Origin: Phalacrocorax aristotelis
Taxonomy: Eukaryota; Chordata; Aves; Suliformes; Phalacrocoracidae
Reading direction: 5' to 3'
NCBI RefSeq assembly: GCF_949628215.1
Contig: NC_134288.1
Location: 1,426,001-1,490,000 of the forward strand
DNA: 64,000 bases
Shown: positions 10,765 through 25,700 of the stretch, piece after piece
Position numbering within the stretch: position 1 is the first letter of the stretch
Layout: the number at the start of each line of letters is the position of its first letter
Position numbers and translations under genes: made by a program
The notes under the pieces: generated by a model
The model's database searches: none
Told to the model about the DNA's origin: nothing
Seen by the model: the letters and a program-made list of their open reading frames with translations, nothing else

Positions 10765-13700
10765 GCAGAACTGGAAGTATGTATTATTAGTCTTCAAATA
10801 AAAGCCACAGTCAATGAGAGGATTTGGAGAAGGCTGATCTTAGTTCGTTTTTGCTTTCGTGAAGTTTGAAGCCCATCCTGCAGCAGTGGCTGTTTATTCT
10901 GCCTATTGTCTCATTCCTCTGAGCAGAGACACCAGTTGCCCTGTTGCTGAGAAGGCAGTCTCAGCCCCTTACTGCGGGCCAGTACGGATGTGTTAAAAGC
11001 TACCCTGTATGAATCTCTGAAACTAAGGCAGCTCTTCTGCTGTTTTGCCGTGCTTGCAGCGTGCAAATAATGTGCTGTCAGGGTCCCTCATTACCTTGTT
11101 ATGAGCGCTGCTGTCTGGTTTGGTAGTGTATGCCTTTTCAATGGCTGGAGTTTACCTCTGCCTCCATTGTCCTGCGTGCTGGCGTTAGGGGAGAGTGGCT
11201 CTGTCTAAGCTGCTGGTCTATGGCAACTGGCCCTGGATATGCCAGTGTTAGCCCTGATGGTCAGTGCTGTGGGTATTTTTGGGGTCTGTTGATTTCTAGT
11301 GCCTTGGTGAAGGAGGCTCTCAGAGGAACGTCTCGTTTTCCTGACTGTTTTTTACTGTATTTCTTTAACAGGAAGCAAATCTCTGCCTCCCCCCTTCCCC
11401 CAAGTGTAATCTCAATAATTTTTAAGATTTTGTCTTCCTTGAGAGATCTTTAATATTTTCCCAAGAGTTTCTCCAAAAACATAAATTTTACAGGTCGATA
11501 ATATAGAGTTCTACTTTAATGGTTTGTGTTATTTTGAGAGAGGTTTGTACAAGCAAGTGAACTTGTTTGTGTGAGATGGCAAAGCTGAGAGCTCAGCTGC
11601 TAGAGCAGGCCTTTGTTTTTTGCATGAAGCTGCGGTGTCCTGGCCTGTCTCGGGTTTGCAGAGACAAGAGCTAGTATCCTGCACATCAGCTTGCCCTTGT
11701 GAAGGAGGGGAGAGGGTTGATCAGCCTTGTACGGCGAGTGAACCCTTGGTGCAGGAATGTGGACTCGGTGTGTTGGGTCTGGAAAGCAGGCATGCGTAGG
11801 GAGGCTTCTCTGAAATTGTCTTAAAGAGACACTGGCAAGCGCGGTGGTTGGATGCCTTACTGGGATCCAATACTTACTGAGAGAGCTGGGAGGGCTTGTA
11901 TTCATTGCTCCTGTAAGTAGCAGTGAAAGCATTTCTCCCCCCTCATCCCCAGTTCCCTGCTTGAGACAGTGGAGTCAACCTCTGGTGTTGATGACTTCGC
12001 TCTGGTCATCTGCAGAGGCAGAGCTGTTGCTGGAGGCCAGCAAGCTGTGTAAAGGGGAGAGAAGCTGGTCAGGATGAGTGGTCGAGTAGCAATGTTTGCT
12101 GCAGGCAGTGTTGGTGACAGTGTGCAGGGTTTATATGGTGGGTTCTCAGCACCCTGAAAAACATGAAAAGAGAGTTAGCTTCACCCTGGGAACAGTTGCA
12201 ATGTCAGTGCCTGCATTGCCACCGTGGTGGTGGGACCAAAATCCTCTGGATAGCAATGTGCTGCAAATGCTGTGTTCAGCAGTGCCTGTCCCAGCCAGCC
12301 TCCAGTGATCCTCAGGCACAAGCCCCTGGTGGAAGTAACAGAGCTAGGGAAAATTGACCAAACTGTCAGCAAAAGGGGGAAAATGTGGTGCTGTGGTTGT
12401 CAGCTTGTGACATGAGGAGACTCTGATTTTGTTTTCTAATATCTCAGGCTGGTGCAATGTGTTTTCCGTGTGATAGGACAATGCCTTCAACTTTCCCTTA
12501 TAAGGGAAAATCTGGTATGCAGCCTAGCAATCTGCCAATATGTGGCTATTAATTTTTAGCATTGTTATGTTGGATGTGTCCAGTCAGCCTAACAAGTAGG
12601 AAATACCTGGTATGCTGTGGCTGGGCTTTAGCATTTGAGGCCGGTCCCCGACAGATATCTGGGAAAAGGTTGTGGCTCTGCTCTGGGGAATGCCTGAGCA
12701 CACTCAGCTCCTCGGGAAGCCATCTAACAGCTGGGAGAGTTTGGTGCCTGGATGTAGGGCTCCTGCCCTACACTGTCCTTGGGCCCAGTGCTCAGAGAGG
12801 AGCTGGGGCCTTGGTTGTGTTGGCACCAAGGAGGTCAGTGGGGCATTTGACCCATCCTTTGTGCAAGGACCTTGCCCCTGCAGAGGAAATAGTGCCTTGA
12901 GGTTAAGGAGTGTGCACTGTTTCCATACTGTGGCCTGTTGCCTCTAGGGGATTCCCAGCCTCTAGGGAGTATAAATCCTGCTCTAACAGGAGCAAAACAC
13001 TCTTTTCTATACAGAAAAGAAAGTGAGAAGTGTGGGAAACCAAGTCCCAGTCCATCTTTGTTTTTCCTGTGGGCGCTGGAGATGTGCTTGCAGATGTGTG
13101 TTGGGTATAGATCAAGGAGTGCGGGTGTTATCATGTTGATGAGATCTTGGCCTTGTTATGGGGTGCACGTCACATTTTTCCAGCCCTGGTTTCTCTGTGA
13201 GGGGTGCTGCTCAGCAGCGGACTGATGGTGGTATTGCTAACATCTATCCTAGGAGGTACAGCATGTTGTCTGCAGTCCTGCCTTTGCCCTAGCTTTGTGC
13301 AGCCCTAATCTTGCACTAGTATAGGTAGTCTTATCTGGTTGGGTTTTTTCAGGGTGTTTTTGGCTTTTTGATTGTGTTTTAACTGCTGAGATTAAGTCTA
13401 AATCTCGTCCGGTGAAGCTTTCCGATGCTCGCCTGGCTCTTTCTGCCATTTGGCTCAGTTGTTATGGGAAGTCTGGGTTGAAATACAGGTAACTTTTTGC
13501 TTCCTTTTGGGGTGACTGTGCTGAAAGCAGGGGAAAGTTATGCTCATTGGGGTTAATTTACAGGGTATCTGTGTTTCCTAAATGTTTCCATAAAAGTGTA
13601 AGACCTATGGAGCCTTGCTTTGTGTTAGCATAGAAGGAAGCAATATTTGGGGTCAGGCTGGTGACCCAGCCCCGTGAACTGGCTGCATGTACCTGATAAC

Positions 13701-16700
13701 ATTATTGCAAGGTAGGTGCAGATAGGCAGTGGAGGTGCAAGGTTGTTTTGTTCAGTATCTATGTGGTCCTACAGCATGTGTTTAAATTGCAGGCTGGGAG
13801 CTCTTCCACAGGAGCATAGGTGGGAAGGGCATGAGCATGCTGTGAGGGACCCCAGGCCAAAAACCCATGCAGACGCCTGGTGGGAGAAGCACGCTGGGTT
13901 TCCCTGTGGCTGGCCTGCGGCCTGTGTGCATGGGGGGATGCAGCACCTACTGGGCAGCACCTACTGTCCTGAGAGTTGCTAGAACTCCCTAGGATGTAAG
14001 ACCTCCACCCCTTCCCCCACGTGGTGTATCATTTGCATTTCTTTGAAGGTAATTGAAGGACTTCAGCTACCAGGCCCTCCAGGTTAGCCACTGCTGAGAC
14101 TTTTGGTCCCTCTATATTGCACTAGGAATAGATATTTGTTGTATGTTATAACTATTGTTATAGCTGGGTTTCCTTCAAAAAACTTCGTTGTTAAACCTCT
14201 CTTAAGAAGTCAAGAATGTACTTAGATAACTAAGTTGTTCTGTGTGCTTTCTGGGTTTCATTTTGCTCTTTAACGTATGCTCAATGGCTACCTTTGAAGA
14301 TGAATTCCAGCGTTAGCAATGTGCCAGTGTGCTACACGCAGGAACAAGGGTGATGCAGGATTGTGGGGACTTTCACTTTTTTGACGTACAGGCAGGTGAA
14401 GTATTGGTTCTTTAAGAAACGTTAATGCCTTGTTATATATGTGCATTGAGGCAGAATTAAAGTTAGTCCTAGATACAAGAATAAACATTAGTGCTTTGCT
14501 ATAGACGTGCTGTGAAAGCTGCTATTTTTGTGTGAGCCGCTGCCTTGAGTTCTCGAGGTCTTGTGCACAGAGTGCCTTTAACCCTAAGTGTTTCATCCGC
14601 TTTGGTTGAACTTAAAACAGACTTAAGATAAAATGAAGCTTAAGTGTTCGGTGTCTGTTAATTGAGGATCAGAGAAGAGAGAGCCATTCCCCCTTGATGA
14701 CTTCTATATATGTGCATGGTGCATCCTTGTACCCTGCACTCGCTTAGCCTGGGAAGGAGAGCAGTGGGGTGTGGGAATGCACAGCATACTGCTCTGATTT
14801 GTATGCTTCTCTGCTTGTTGCTTTAGGGCAAGCAAAGCCCTGTTTCTCAGTGATCTTTCTCAGTCCCCGTAGGGTGCCCCTCACCAGGGTATCTGAGCTT
14901 TTCCCGTCATGCTCGTTTGTGCATACATAAAGGCAGGTTTCTCTCCTCCACCGCAGACAGCAGAGACTGTGCTCTGTTCACTGTGTGGTGATGTTGTGGG
15001 GAGGCTGACTGAAGCCAGGCTTGCTTTTACTGTGAAGGTGCTGAGGTTTGTGGTTACCCTGATTTCTTCAGAGAAGTGGGTACAGATTTGTGGGACAGTC
15101 ACAGTGACTGCTCCACCTCCTTGCTCTGGAGGGTGAGAATTTCTGTCTGAGAATAACATTGCTGTTTTGGAGTTGGGCCAGTCCCACATTGTGCTTTGAG
15201 AGTGAGGACCAGGGTCCTGAGTCTGGAAGGCAAAGGAAAGAGTGGGTCATTATGGGCACAGGCTCTTTGAAGCATTACTAGTTGTAATTTCGAGGAGCGT
15301 GGCCTCTCTAGGAGCCCTGCAGCGAGGTGTGACTCTGCAGGCTTGCAGGCTATGTGTGTTTGCATAGGTACAGCTGCACCCACATCTGACAGGGCATAGT
15401 GCACTGTGTGTGGAGATACGGTTATCTGCAGATGCTGCTCTCTGGTTTCAAGATAGGCTCTCAGCTGGCTGCTCTGCTGAGCAGAGAGTGGCATTAGGGC
15501 TGAGGAGTTCTGGCCAGCACTCCTAAACCCTATCCTGGATCCAGCTCTACCTCCTGTTCTTTTTGCCACCCTGAGCTGGGAGATGGAGACGTCTGACACA
15601 GAGCAGGAGTGGATTTCAGGACCTTGTTGCATGTTAGTTCCTCCGAAGATGAATGCTGAAGGACAGGGTCAGAAAATAGGTGGCTTATCCAGGTTCAGAG
15701 GGAGAGGATGTGTGGAAACCATGTTGGCATGGATTTCTGACAGGTATGTGCAGTAAGAGTGGGCTAAGACATGGGTCTGTGGGGCCTGTGCTCTGCTGCT
15801 GTGCCCAGAGTTTGTGTGCCTGGCCTTTGTGTTGCTACATGTCAGAGACTGATGTCTGTAGGCCTGCCAGGCAAGCAGGGACAAGAGTCTCTTGGTAGTT
15901 TGGTGCAGCTGATGCCATGTGCTTGCCCGCTGGCTAGCTGGCCCCATGAAGATGGAGCTGGTTGGCCAGGAGGGTCTGGACATGGTGGGCATCTTCTGTG
16001 TTTGTGTCCTGAATGAACACAGCTTGATTCCAGGAGAGACCCAGAGCGGCCCTGCCTCTGCGCTGTTTGAAGGGGCTTGGTGTGCTCTGAGGTCCCAGCT
16101 CTGCTTAGAAAAAGGGACTCTGCAAAGATGGTGCTCTGCAGTCAGCATTAGTGATTGCAGCTTGGTCGTGCTCTGACAGGAGGGGTGTGCTCCCTCCCTG
16201 TGCAAGTGTGGACCTCTAGCCTGGTGAGGTTGATGCTTTCTCCACTGCTCCCTGAGCTGGCCTCTGAGTGAAGGGCTTTATGAGCTGGGACAAGAAGGGG
16301 ACATATATGCATTCGGTAGCATTTTACTTGCAGCATGTCTGGGCAGGATTTTGGGTGCTTGCTGTTTAAAAAGGCTACCCGAGTGAATTGCCTGTATCTG
16401 AGGAGGGAACCAAACCTGGTGTGGCTGAAATCCAAGCATTTGCACATGAGGAACTGATGAATTTCTTTTTGGCACTTTCTCTCTCCTTCCCATGCTGGAG
16501 TGTTCCTTGGGATGTTGTAAAGGACAGAAATGCAAGGAAACATTGAGGTGACTGAGAGAAATGTATCTGAACTATGAAGACTATTCTTCAAAGTAGCTTC
16601 ATCTGACATTGTGGAGAACTTGTATCCCAGAGAGCTAAATTCAAAATAAAATGGAAGCCCTTGGAGGTAAACTTCAGGGAGTTGCAGTCCTTGCAGGGCA

Positions 16701-19700
16701 GAGCAGTCTAAGTGGAGGTGCATGTAAGGATGTGACCTGAGGGTTGTGGGGTAGCAGTGCTCTTTGTGAGGGGTGTTCTTGCTCTGTGTTGCATCAGGAG
16801 AGTTAGCTATGTTTTGCTTTCTCTTCCTGTTGTTTAGATGCTTGGGAAACAGGTCTGATGCTTCAGTATACAAGTTCTCAGGCTTGGAGAACAGCAGATT
16901 TCTGTCTTGCTATTTTGGGCTGAGGTTTGCTAGTTTCTCTTAGGATGCACAGGCAGAACAGATGCCATGAGCCATGGGAGCTCACCACGGCATACAGTAA
17001 ACTCTCAGGCTGTGGTAGTTTGGGATGATGCCTTCCTGGGTGCTGAGGAACAGCTTGGCTTCCCCAGTGCCTGGCACTGTCACAGGCAGGGGTCTTGCCA
17101 GCTGACCTTTCCTCTCCCTGGGGTGGGGTGGCTTGGGTTTGCAGCGCCGACTGGGCAGGTGCAGCCCTTGTGTGTGGAGGGGCTCCTCTCCAACAGGGCA
17201 GCATCAAGCAAGTGATCATCTCTATAAGCTGGTGGTGGAGATGTCCTGTACTTAGGGTGGGGTGAGCAGTGTAGCAAAATGTCCTTTTGCTCCTGGAGGT
17301 CCCTTCCACTCCCCTTCCAACCTCCACTGTGTGTGAGAGAGCACAGAGTGAGCTGAGCTTCCTTTGCCAACTGGGTTTTGAGGCCCCTGGGACCAGGATG
17401 GCCGTGCTGCCTAGCCCGAAGGAGAGCTGCTCACTAGTCGCACACCAAGATGTAGCTTGGGATCAGCCTTCAGCGCCTGCAGTCAAAAACTGTGGTGTGA
17501 GATGTGGCTGGGGTAGGCAAAGCAAGGCTGGCTCTGCACTTGCTTCATGCACCATACACCCCTCCCCGCTCTGCAGCCCATACACAGGCACGGCATTTGG
17601 CAAAGCAGTGCTGTCCATCCTGCTTGTGAGGCCCTGGAAATGCTTAAAACACTGACTGTGCTCTTGTGGCCCAGCTGCTGGTGGCTTGGACACGTTTAAT
17701 TCAGCTCCTGGCTTGGATGCGTTTCTTAGGGCATGTTCCCATGGTCTATTCACTAGATGAAGCAGGGGCAGGTTGGCAGGAGGGCGTAAAGTCTGGTTCA
17801 GCCTCTTACTTTACTGTGGTTATAGCAAGAGGGCAATAGGGAATAACTTAAAGCTGGCAGCTAACAGCAGCAAATGGGGGTGTGGGGACATCAGCTGGAT
17901 GGCTGGCAGGGGTAAGGGTGATCCACCATGGAGGTCTACAGCAGGGAATTTCAACTGGAGAAGACTGACAGAAATGCCTGAAGGAATGATTTTTAGCAGG
18001 ACCTGACTATAGTGGGGTCTCTGTCACCATTGGGAGCTGTGGCTGGTGTTGCTGGGCCATCCTAGCAGGAAATCTGCTCTGGGTGTCAGAGCTCCATATG
18101 AGTCTACAGCCAAGTCTTAAGGTGCATTGGAGGTGCTTGTTCATCCTCTCAGTGGCCCTGTGAAGGCTGATTTTTATCCCCACTCTACAACTGGAAAGCA
18201 GAGGCACAAAGGGCTCTGATTGCCTTTGAGGAGCTGTCTGCAGCATGGCAAACCTGTTTTCTGAACAGCTTGAGTTTGCTGTGCAGGATATTAGCAACAG
18301 CAAGAGGGAAAGATCTGTGCTTTCAGGAATGCCATCTCATTTTTTGGCTGTCTGCCTTGGGATAGCTTGAGTTCAATGCTCTTCGGTGTGTGGCTCTCAA
18401 GCAGTAACGTTATAAAAGGTTCTTTGGCCAGCTGTCAAGGTGTACCAGTTGTGCTGGCTTTTGTAAACCTTTCGTACTAATTTATTAGTGCTGTGGGCAA
18501 AATTATGTGCCTGGTGCCATCTTACAGGGCCGGTGACCTTGAGGATGGACTTGGCTAGCTAAGTGAAGTTCCAAGTGCCTGTGTGAGAAATAAAATGCAG
18601 CAGGAATATGTGCAGAGTGCGCAGGGTGCTGGTTTGTGCTGAAACATCTATATCCCTCCTGATAGCTGGAGAGCAGCTGGGTGGCTTGCCCTGTTGCTAG
18701 AAGCCTCTGAAGCAGCTGGCAATAAACCCTGTGCTCCCACAGGCCCAGTAATTCAGAAGAGGCTTTCCTTATGCTACTGGGAAGTCTGGCTCCTCATGAC
18801 CACTGGTCCAGGAAGCCAGGAGGAGCTGAGCCCATGATCCCACCTTTGCCCAGGGGCCAGGAAGCCAGGCACTTCAGAGAGGAGAGCCTGCTTCTAGCAC
18901 CAACAGTGTGTCCTCAGAGCTATTTTGCCCGTTTCCATCTAAAACGTAGCCAGGCTTGTGTTGTCACTCAGACCCAAGGCTTTGCACAGTCTCCTTGGAA
19001 GCCTTGTCACATATTCCACTTGGTACATGAGGCTCCCTGCCTTGTGGAGGAGCAGATCAGGTGTACAGTCTCAGGCTAAGGAAGAGGAGTTGTCCACAAT
19101 GCATCTTTTTGTTTGCTGAAAAGCTGGTCCTGCAGCTGTGTTGAACTGCCATTATGAGGAGTGTGCTTCTGGCTCCCAGCAGGCGAGGGGAGAGGCTGCG
19201 AGCTGTCTGCCTCCTACCTGCAGCAGGGCACCAGAGGGGTAGGAGAGGTGTGCGGGAAGCTGTGGAAGTGGTGGTCCGCCCAGGCGTTATTGGCCTGTGC
19301 AACTTGGGACTCCGCTGCAGCACGTGGATACAGATACTGCGCTTGCCCTTACGTTAAAGTGGGAAGTTAAGTGCTGGGAGTATGGTGGGAGAAGTGGGAA
19401 AGCTTTATAGCCACCTGCACAGTCTGTTCCTTGGACACCCTATTTGTGTCTGTCCTTGTTGTTTTGCTGGTCAATGTGCTGGGGCTGGTGAATAAGTGGA
19501 AGGAAAACTTGGCACTGGTGATGGAGAAATGGCTTGTTAAGACTTGGCAGAGGCAGACAGGGCAGTTAATTTGGCCTGTGTGGTGGCCTGGGTTGAATGC
19601 CACACCAGAGCATGTTTGTGTTTAATGGGGAGCAGCGGTCTGGAAAATGCCACATCAGTGTGATGGGCTTTGCTGATGTGGCAGGAGCTTGAGCTGGTGA

Positions 19701-22700
19701 TGCTCTTGACAGGGCACGCGAATTGTGCTAGTGGGGTGCCACCCTGCAGGGAGACGCTGTGGGCCCCCTGCGTGCGTAGGAGTGCTGCATGTGTTCATGC
19801 ACACACCAGTGCACCCTCACCCATGACATCCTGGCCCTCGGCACTGCTGTGGGTGGTCACGGGCCTGCCCCCTGTGGGAGCCCAGCCTGCTGGGTGCCAG
19901 CTATGAGGCTGGGCAGGCTTGGACTACCTCCCTTCTCTCTTCCTTGCCTGCATAGGTACTAAGCTGTAGAGTTTGTTTTTTTTTTTCCCTCTGTTTTTTT
20001 CCTTGCTGATATTGAGGATTAAAATCTACTGCATGGGGCTTATGAATTTGGAGTGAGACTCAGCCTGTTGATCAGAAGACAACAGATATAGGCTTGAGAA
20101 CCCTGTCTCACTCCTGGCAGCTCCTGCACACCAGGGCAGCGGGGTAATGGTTTGGGTAAGGGGGTGCAGCTAAGGCTGGGTGCATTCCTGTTCTGCAGAC
20201 GGCCACCTCTCAGCCCCCCAGTGCCGCTTTGGAGTGGTGTGTCCCCTCATTTTGAACTCTCCATGCAGGTGATGAGAGAAATATATTTTAGGGTGAGCTC
20301 AAACCTGGTTTCACTCTATTTAGCAACAAGCTGGAGTGCTGTGTCTTCGTGCGCACGCTGGCTGGCAGACATGGCTTTGCATTTTGTGATGTGCCTTCGC
20401 TGAACAAAACCAAAAGTGTTCCCAGCTGGTCTGTGGCTTTCTCTCCCCTTGTGCTGCTGGTCCCTGCCTGCTGCTGTGCTCACTGGAGTCTAAGCGAGCC
20501 CTCAGTTCTCAGCCCTGTGGCACTCTGCAGCTTTGAAATAACTGCTGAAGGTCATTGTGGTTATGGTCTTGGGTTAGGAGCTGCATTTGAAAACTCTCCA
20601 AAAAGGAGCTATTGCTGTTTTTGCCACATGAGCTTGTCATGAGAGTCACGAAGCACAGCTGACTGAAGCTGCATTACCGGGGGCTGCATCCAGCCTGCGT
20701 GTGCTCTCTTGCTTGGTGGGTGCCAACAGAGCATCCTCTGTGCACAGGCAGTGGCACTGTCCCAAGTGCATCCCTGGGATCTCAGATGTGTCTGTCGCTT
20801 AAGGGCTGAGAGCTTGCCTGGGAGGGCTTGGGAGCAGAAGTGTTGGTGCTGAGCAGGCTCTTTGGAGGGGGAATGCTGTGAAGCGTTGCTGTATTCCTTG
20901 TCCCATGGAGCAAGTGGCAACGAGATTGTGGCTATTTCTTGGCTGCCCATCAAAGTCTTGTTGCTCATTCATCTGTGGGGTGGTGGAGGTGGGTGTCCTG
21001 GGAAGGTGCTGCGTGGCTTGCCTGGCAGGATTGCCAGCATGCACTGGGTGTCCTTATCAGTCCACCTCTCTGCTCTGCTCCCCTGGCCCCACAGAGAACA
21101 CAGTTAATCCCCCCCCGCCCTATTTTTAACGATTAAAATATTTTAAGAACAGAAAATTGCTTGGAGCACAGCTGTGACTCCCCTGGGGCTGGCTGTTGGT
21201 GCGATGCTCTGCCCATCCTGCCCTGGTCATGTGCACCTGCCTGAGGGGTGTTTGCTGCCTGACTTTGGGATATTCGGACCTCTTTGTACGCTCCTTTCTC
21301 TGCTTGCTCTCTTTCTCTTGCTGTGTGTCCTGCTCAGGGGAGCAGGGCCTGTGTCTCCTTCCTGTTGGGGACAAGGAGCAATGAGGGAGTATTAGGGCAG
21401 TGCTGAAACGGAGAGCATTTGGCTGCTCAGTTAAGCCTCTGCAGTTGGGATGCTGAAGGGGTCTTGCTTTCCGTAGCTGTGTGTGCAGAGCTGGGAGGCT
21501 GCCTCTCCATAGCCTCTACTTGGGAAGGAAAAAATGTGTGCCGTAGCAGCCTTGCAGCAAGCTCACAGGCTCCCCAGCCCCCTGCCTCACTGCTGCTCTC
21601 TTACTAAACTACCAGGTTATTTTTAACTTGGAAAAATTACAACCCAAGATTTGCATTCTCTACCCCCAGCGGAGGGCTGGAGGCAGGATGTGGGGGAGGC
21701 ACTGCGGAGGGCTGGGAATGCGGCTCACTGCTCCGACAGGCCTGTTTCAAGGGGCTCGTGCCCCCTGCAGCACTCTGCCTGCTGGGCTCCACATGCTCGC
21801 CGAGCTGCGAGGCTGCGCAGAGGGGAGGCGGGGAGGCCACTTCTCTGTTCGACGCGGCTGGAGTTTCAGCATGGATTCCCATGGTGAATGCACGGAGCAG
21901 CTGCAGACACATAAACAAATCCTGCTGCAGCAGGCTGTGGGGAGAGAGTTGAGCTCTGAGCTGCCAGGCTGCTTGCGTGACAGCCTGCAGATGGGTGGCT
22001 TCTGACGGGGGCTGGATACCTCGTTCAAAGAGTATCCCATAGAGAAGCTCTGTGATTGAGCGTATTGTGGAGGAGCAGCCGGCTGGGTTGCTGTTTTGCC
22101 CAGTGGAGGAGGCTTTGATGGGCCACGCAGCCCTCCCTAACTCAGTTTGCGGAGAGCTAGGTGGGAGGAGCCAGGGAGAGAAGTGTCACTCTTACACTGT
22201 ATTTCTCTTTCCCCCTCCCCTAGCTCTGCCCCTTCAGTGTTTTGCAGGCAGTTGTCAGTGCTGGTCTCACCTGCCTGGATTTCCCCGAGTGAGCAGAAGC
22301 ACCTCTCCAAATCCGGTGGCAAGGCCCACAGGAATGTAGTTGCCTGAGTCCCTCTGGATTGCACCACAGATACTCAGGCTTCAAGCTCGGGTAGCTCTGC
22401 TAGCTGAGGCGTGTTTGTGCAGCCCTGCCTGGAAACAGGAATTGATAAGGTAGCAAGAACCAAACAGGACCAGGGGACTGCAGATGTGTCTCTGCTGTTT
22501 GGTGCTTTGGAGAAGGGTGTAGGTCAAGCCAAACAGATGGAGGACACTGCAGGCTCTGAGTTCTGCTCTCTGTCTGTCCCAGCTGGACCCATGGGCACTC
22601 TCCTGCTGCTCACCTGCGGTGTGGACGCATTAGGTAGGGAGGGTGGCTGATGCCTGGGCCATGCTTGGTTTCCTCAGGCTTGCTGTCTGCCTTGCCAACA

Positions 22701-25700
22701 GCAAAGCTGCTGGGTGGAGAGTGCTCTGGAGGCCCCTCTGATGGGCAGGTGCTGCCAGGCCCTGGGGACCTCTGCCCCAGCTTGCCTGGGGGAGCCTGCC
22801 AGAGCCCATCAGTCCTGGCCTCTCATCTGCTACTCTGTAGTGCTCCTAGTGATTAGGGCAGGAGTAGCAGGGCAGTACAGCAAATCTCTTGGCAAGCAAT
22901 GGCCAGTACTTATTTTCCCTAGGTGTCTTCAGGCAGATGAAGGCACCTTTGCTCCTTTGGGAATGATTCATGTTTGCTTGCCAAGGCTGGTCCCTTACAC
23001 CCAGCACACTGATCCAGCTTGGCACAACATGCTTCTGGTCGGTGTGCTGATGCAAGAGGCTCTCCAGGCTGTGGGATGGGGCATGCTTTGAGATGCTGAT
23101 GCTGTTCCTGTGCCTCTGACCAGTGCCAAGTACCAGGACGCTGGGAGCTCTTGCTGGAGCAGCAGTATTAATGCCTCAGCTCTGCAAAGGCCTGAAAGGT
23201 TTCACATGGCGCCTGACCCTGATACAAAAATGACGTGACTCAGTGTCATCTCTGCATAGTAGGGAATGGCTGCTGACTACTATCCCCTTTCCTCAAGGCT
23301 GTAAGGTTTGTTGTCAGGCATGAGATACTGCTCCTTGATGTTTGAGCCAAGGGCTGCTGCCATGATGACAGCAGGTGGCAGAACAGCTCTCAGGCTGCCA
23401 CAGCTGGAGCAGCACCTCTTCCCCTGCAAAGAGCTGCTTCTGTAGCTTGTGTTGAGGCACTGGGGATGTCCCTGCCACCCTAAAATGGTGTGTACACACA
23501 AGAACAGCTGCTGACACTAGCATAGGAGTTGGTGGTGTGGGGCAGAAGAGAGAGTCTTCTGAAAGGTCTTTGCTGCCCCATTGCCTGATGTCCTTGTGTT
23601 TGGAAGGACTGAGCAGGGCCTTTGGGCTGTGGCTGTGAGAGCTGCCTGCAGGTCTGTGCTGCTGGGAGTGCTGGCTCCTGCTCTAGAGAGCTCTGAATCT
23701 TCTCATCAGTCTGTACTTTGACCTCTTCCAGCTTTTATCAGGGCAGGTTAGCACATCTTCAGGTACCAGAGCAGCAAGGGTGTGCTGAGCCTCCCCAGCT
23801 CCACCTGGGTTAGCTGCAGCCCCTGACCCTGACCTGCTGCAGGCCAGCGTGCCTGGGCAGCAGGTTTGGACCTATAACCCCTGACAAATCTGCTCCCTTC
23901 AAGCTATGCCCAAACACTGGGGAGATGCAGGAATTCCTGAGGCACTTCAGCAGAGCAGACCGGCTTGTCTGAAAAATCAGTAATTTCATGGCATGGCTGT
24001 GCAATTCTCCTCTCTTTTTATATCTCCCATGTCTTCCTGCTAGTCCCTTGGGGCTGCATGCAAAGTGCTGTGCCTGTTTGGGATCTGTATTTTCAAGGGA
24101 TCCTTTCTGTAATCAAAACTATAGGAGGGAGGAGAGAGAAAAGCCACATGATGTTGAGATGAGTGAGGCTTGCACCCCTCATCTGGAAGGAAGTGTCACT
24201 AGAAGCCTGCTGACAGATGGAGGTCGGACACTTCTTGATGCCTCTATCTCAAAGGAGCTGCTTGCAGTGAGACCTTGTCCTTGGCATCTCCCTGGAGCCT
24301 GAGCCTGCTGTGCTGTGTCTGGCGCTGTTCTTGTGGCTGGGAAGGGGCCCCTCGCACTGTGGGGAGTACGGCTGGCAGACAGGGTCAGCCCAAAGGGGGT
24401 GTGTTTCCAGTGGGGCCAGTGCCAGTTGTTTGGGGGATGAGTGAGAATGTGTGGAGATGGGTGTACTGTTCTGGAGTACTTCTCTGGTTTGTAACAAGCA
24501 GAGGGGCTTCCAGCCTGAAGCGTGGAGCTCCTATTCCCCTTGAACATCTTTGATGAACCGCAGAATGAGTTCATCTTCCAGCCTGCTATGTAGGAAAAGC
24601 ATCTGTGAAAACTGCTGATCTCTAAATGCTGGCTTTTAGCTCCTGGTGAGAGTGGGCAGCTGAGGCATGGACCCCAACTCATGTTTTAGGCATGATTTAA
24701 GATAGTTTTGTAAGCCTGCAGTGTCACTGTGTGCTCCTGGTTGGCAGTGTGCCGTTACCTTGGACCAAAAGTAGTTGCTGGTGGGGTTCCTCACCTCAGC
24801 AGTGGCGCAAGGCAGACACTGCTCCCACTGGACCCAGCTTGCTTTGCTTCAATAGCAGATGTCAGGGGCTCTCACTTCTGGCCTGCAACCCAAGTAACCC
24901 AGAGACCTATTAAGAAGCAAATGCAATCTCTTTGCGGGATTTTTATCACTTCATTGAGATGTGGTGCACATATACAGGGTGCCGGGTGGCTTGGTTGTGT
25001 CAGTGAATGTTTGCCATGGCTGTGGTCTGAAAATCAGAATTGGAATGTAGCGTGTAGTGGCACACGTCAACTTAAAAGTGACTGTGGTGCCTGTGGCTGC
25101 AACCCAGGGCTGCTGCCTGTTTCTGCTCTTTGCTGCAGCAGCTTTGGAGGGACTTTGGTGCAGAATTCCTGCTTAGAAAGTGAAAAGAAAAAGCGCAGGT
25201 TTTCTGAATGCATTATCACCAGTGTTTCTGGCACATAGGTGGACATGCCCACGTGCACTGGTGGGTGCCCCACATCCTTCAAGAGGTGGCTTGTGAGCAC
25301 TGCTTGCTCTTTGAATGCCAGCTCCTGTAGTGCTTCATTCTTCCCTTGGAGAAAGCCCTATGTCCCTTTTGTTCATCCTTCTGAAGAGAGTCGACAGTCT
25401 CTAAGGACCTGATGGTTGGGTGTTGGTTTTTGTTTTAACTGCACACATTTCCTGGCTGCAGCTTATTTCTACAGATAAAATCTGTTCTTTTTCCCCTTTG
25501 ACGAAGGAAGCCACCTGCTTCTCGCAGGCAGCTGAACATGACACTGTACTGCAGGGATGTGCTCTAATAAAGTAAAAGAATTTTCATTTGTGCTGCCGTG
25601 CTGAATAAGGAGCTTTCTTGGGCAAACGCCATCAGTTTCTGCAGATGCCGAGGCCTCTGCTTTGTCTGAGTTTGTAGCCCTTTTGACTGTTGGCAACAAG

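Noticed and set aside
13001-13020. 8-bp hairpin TCTTTTCT/AGAAAAGA
   Set aside because: The arms are short and low in complexity, expected by chance in 64 kb, so it was noted only within the intron entry.
17281-17330. 'GGAGGTCCCTTCCACTCC' resembling a CR1 3' end
   Set aside because: Only a short phrase matches. The upstream CR1 blocks and the terminal ATTCT(A/G)TGA tail are missing.
18405-18425. TATA-like GTTATAAAAGG in intron 1
   Set aside because: No initiator, downstream exon or donor arrangement supports a promoter, and single TATA-like strings are common by chance.
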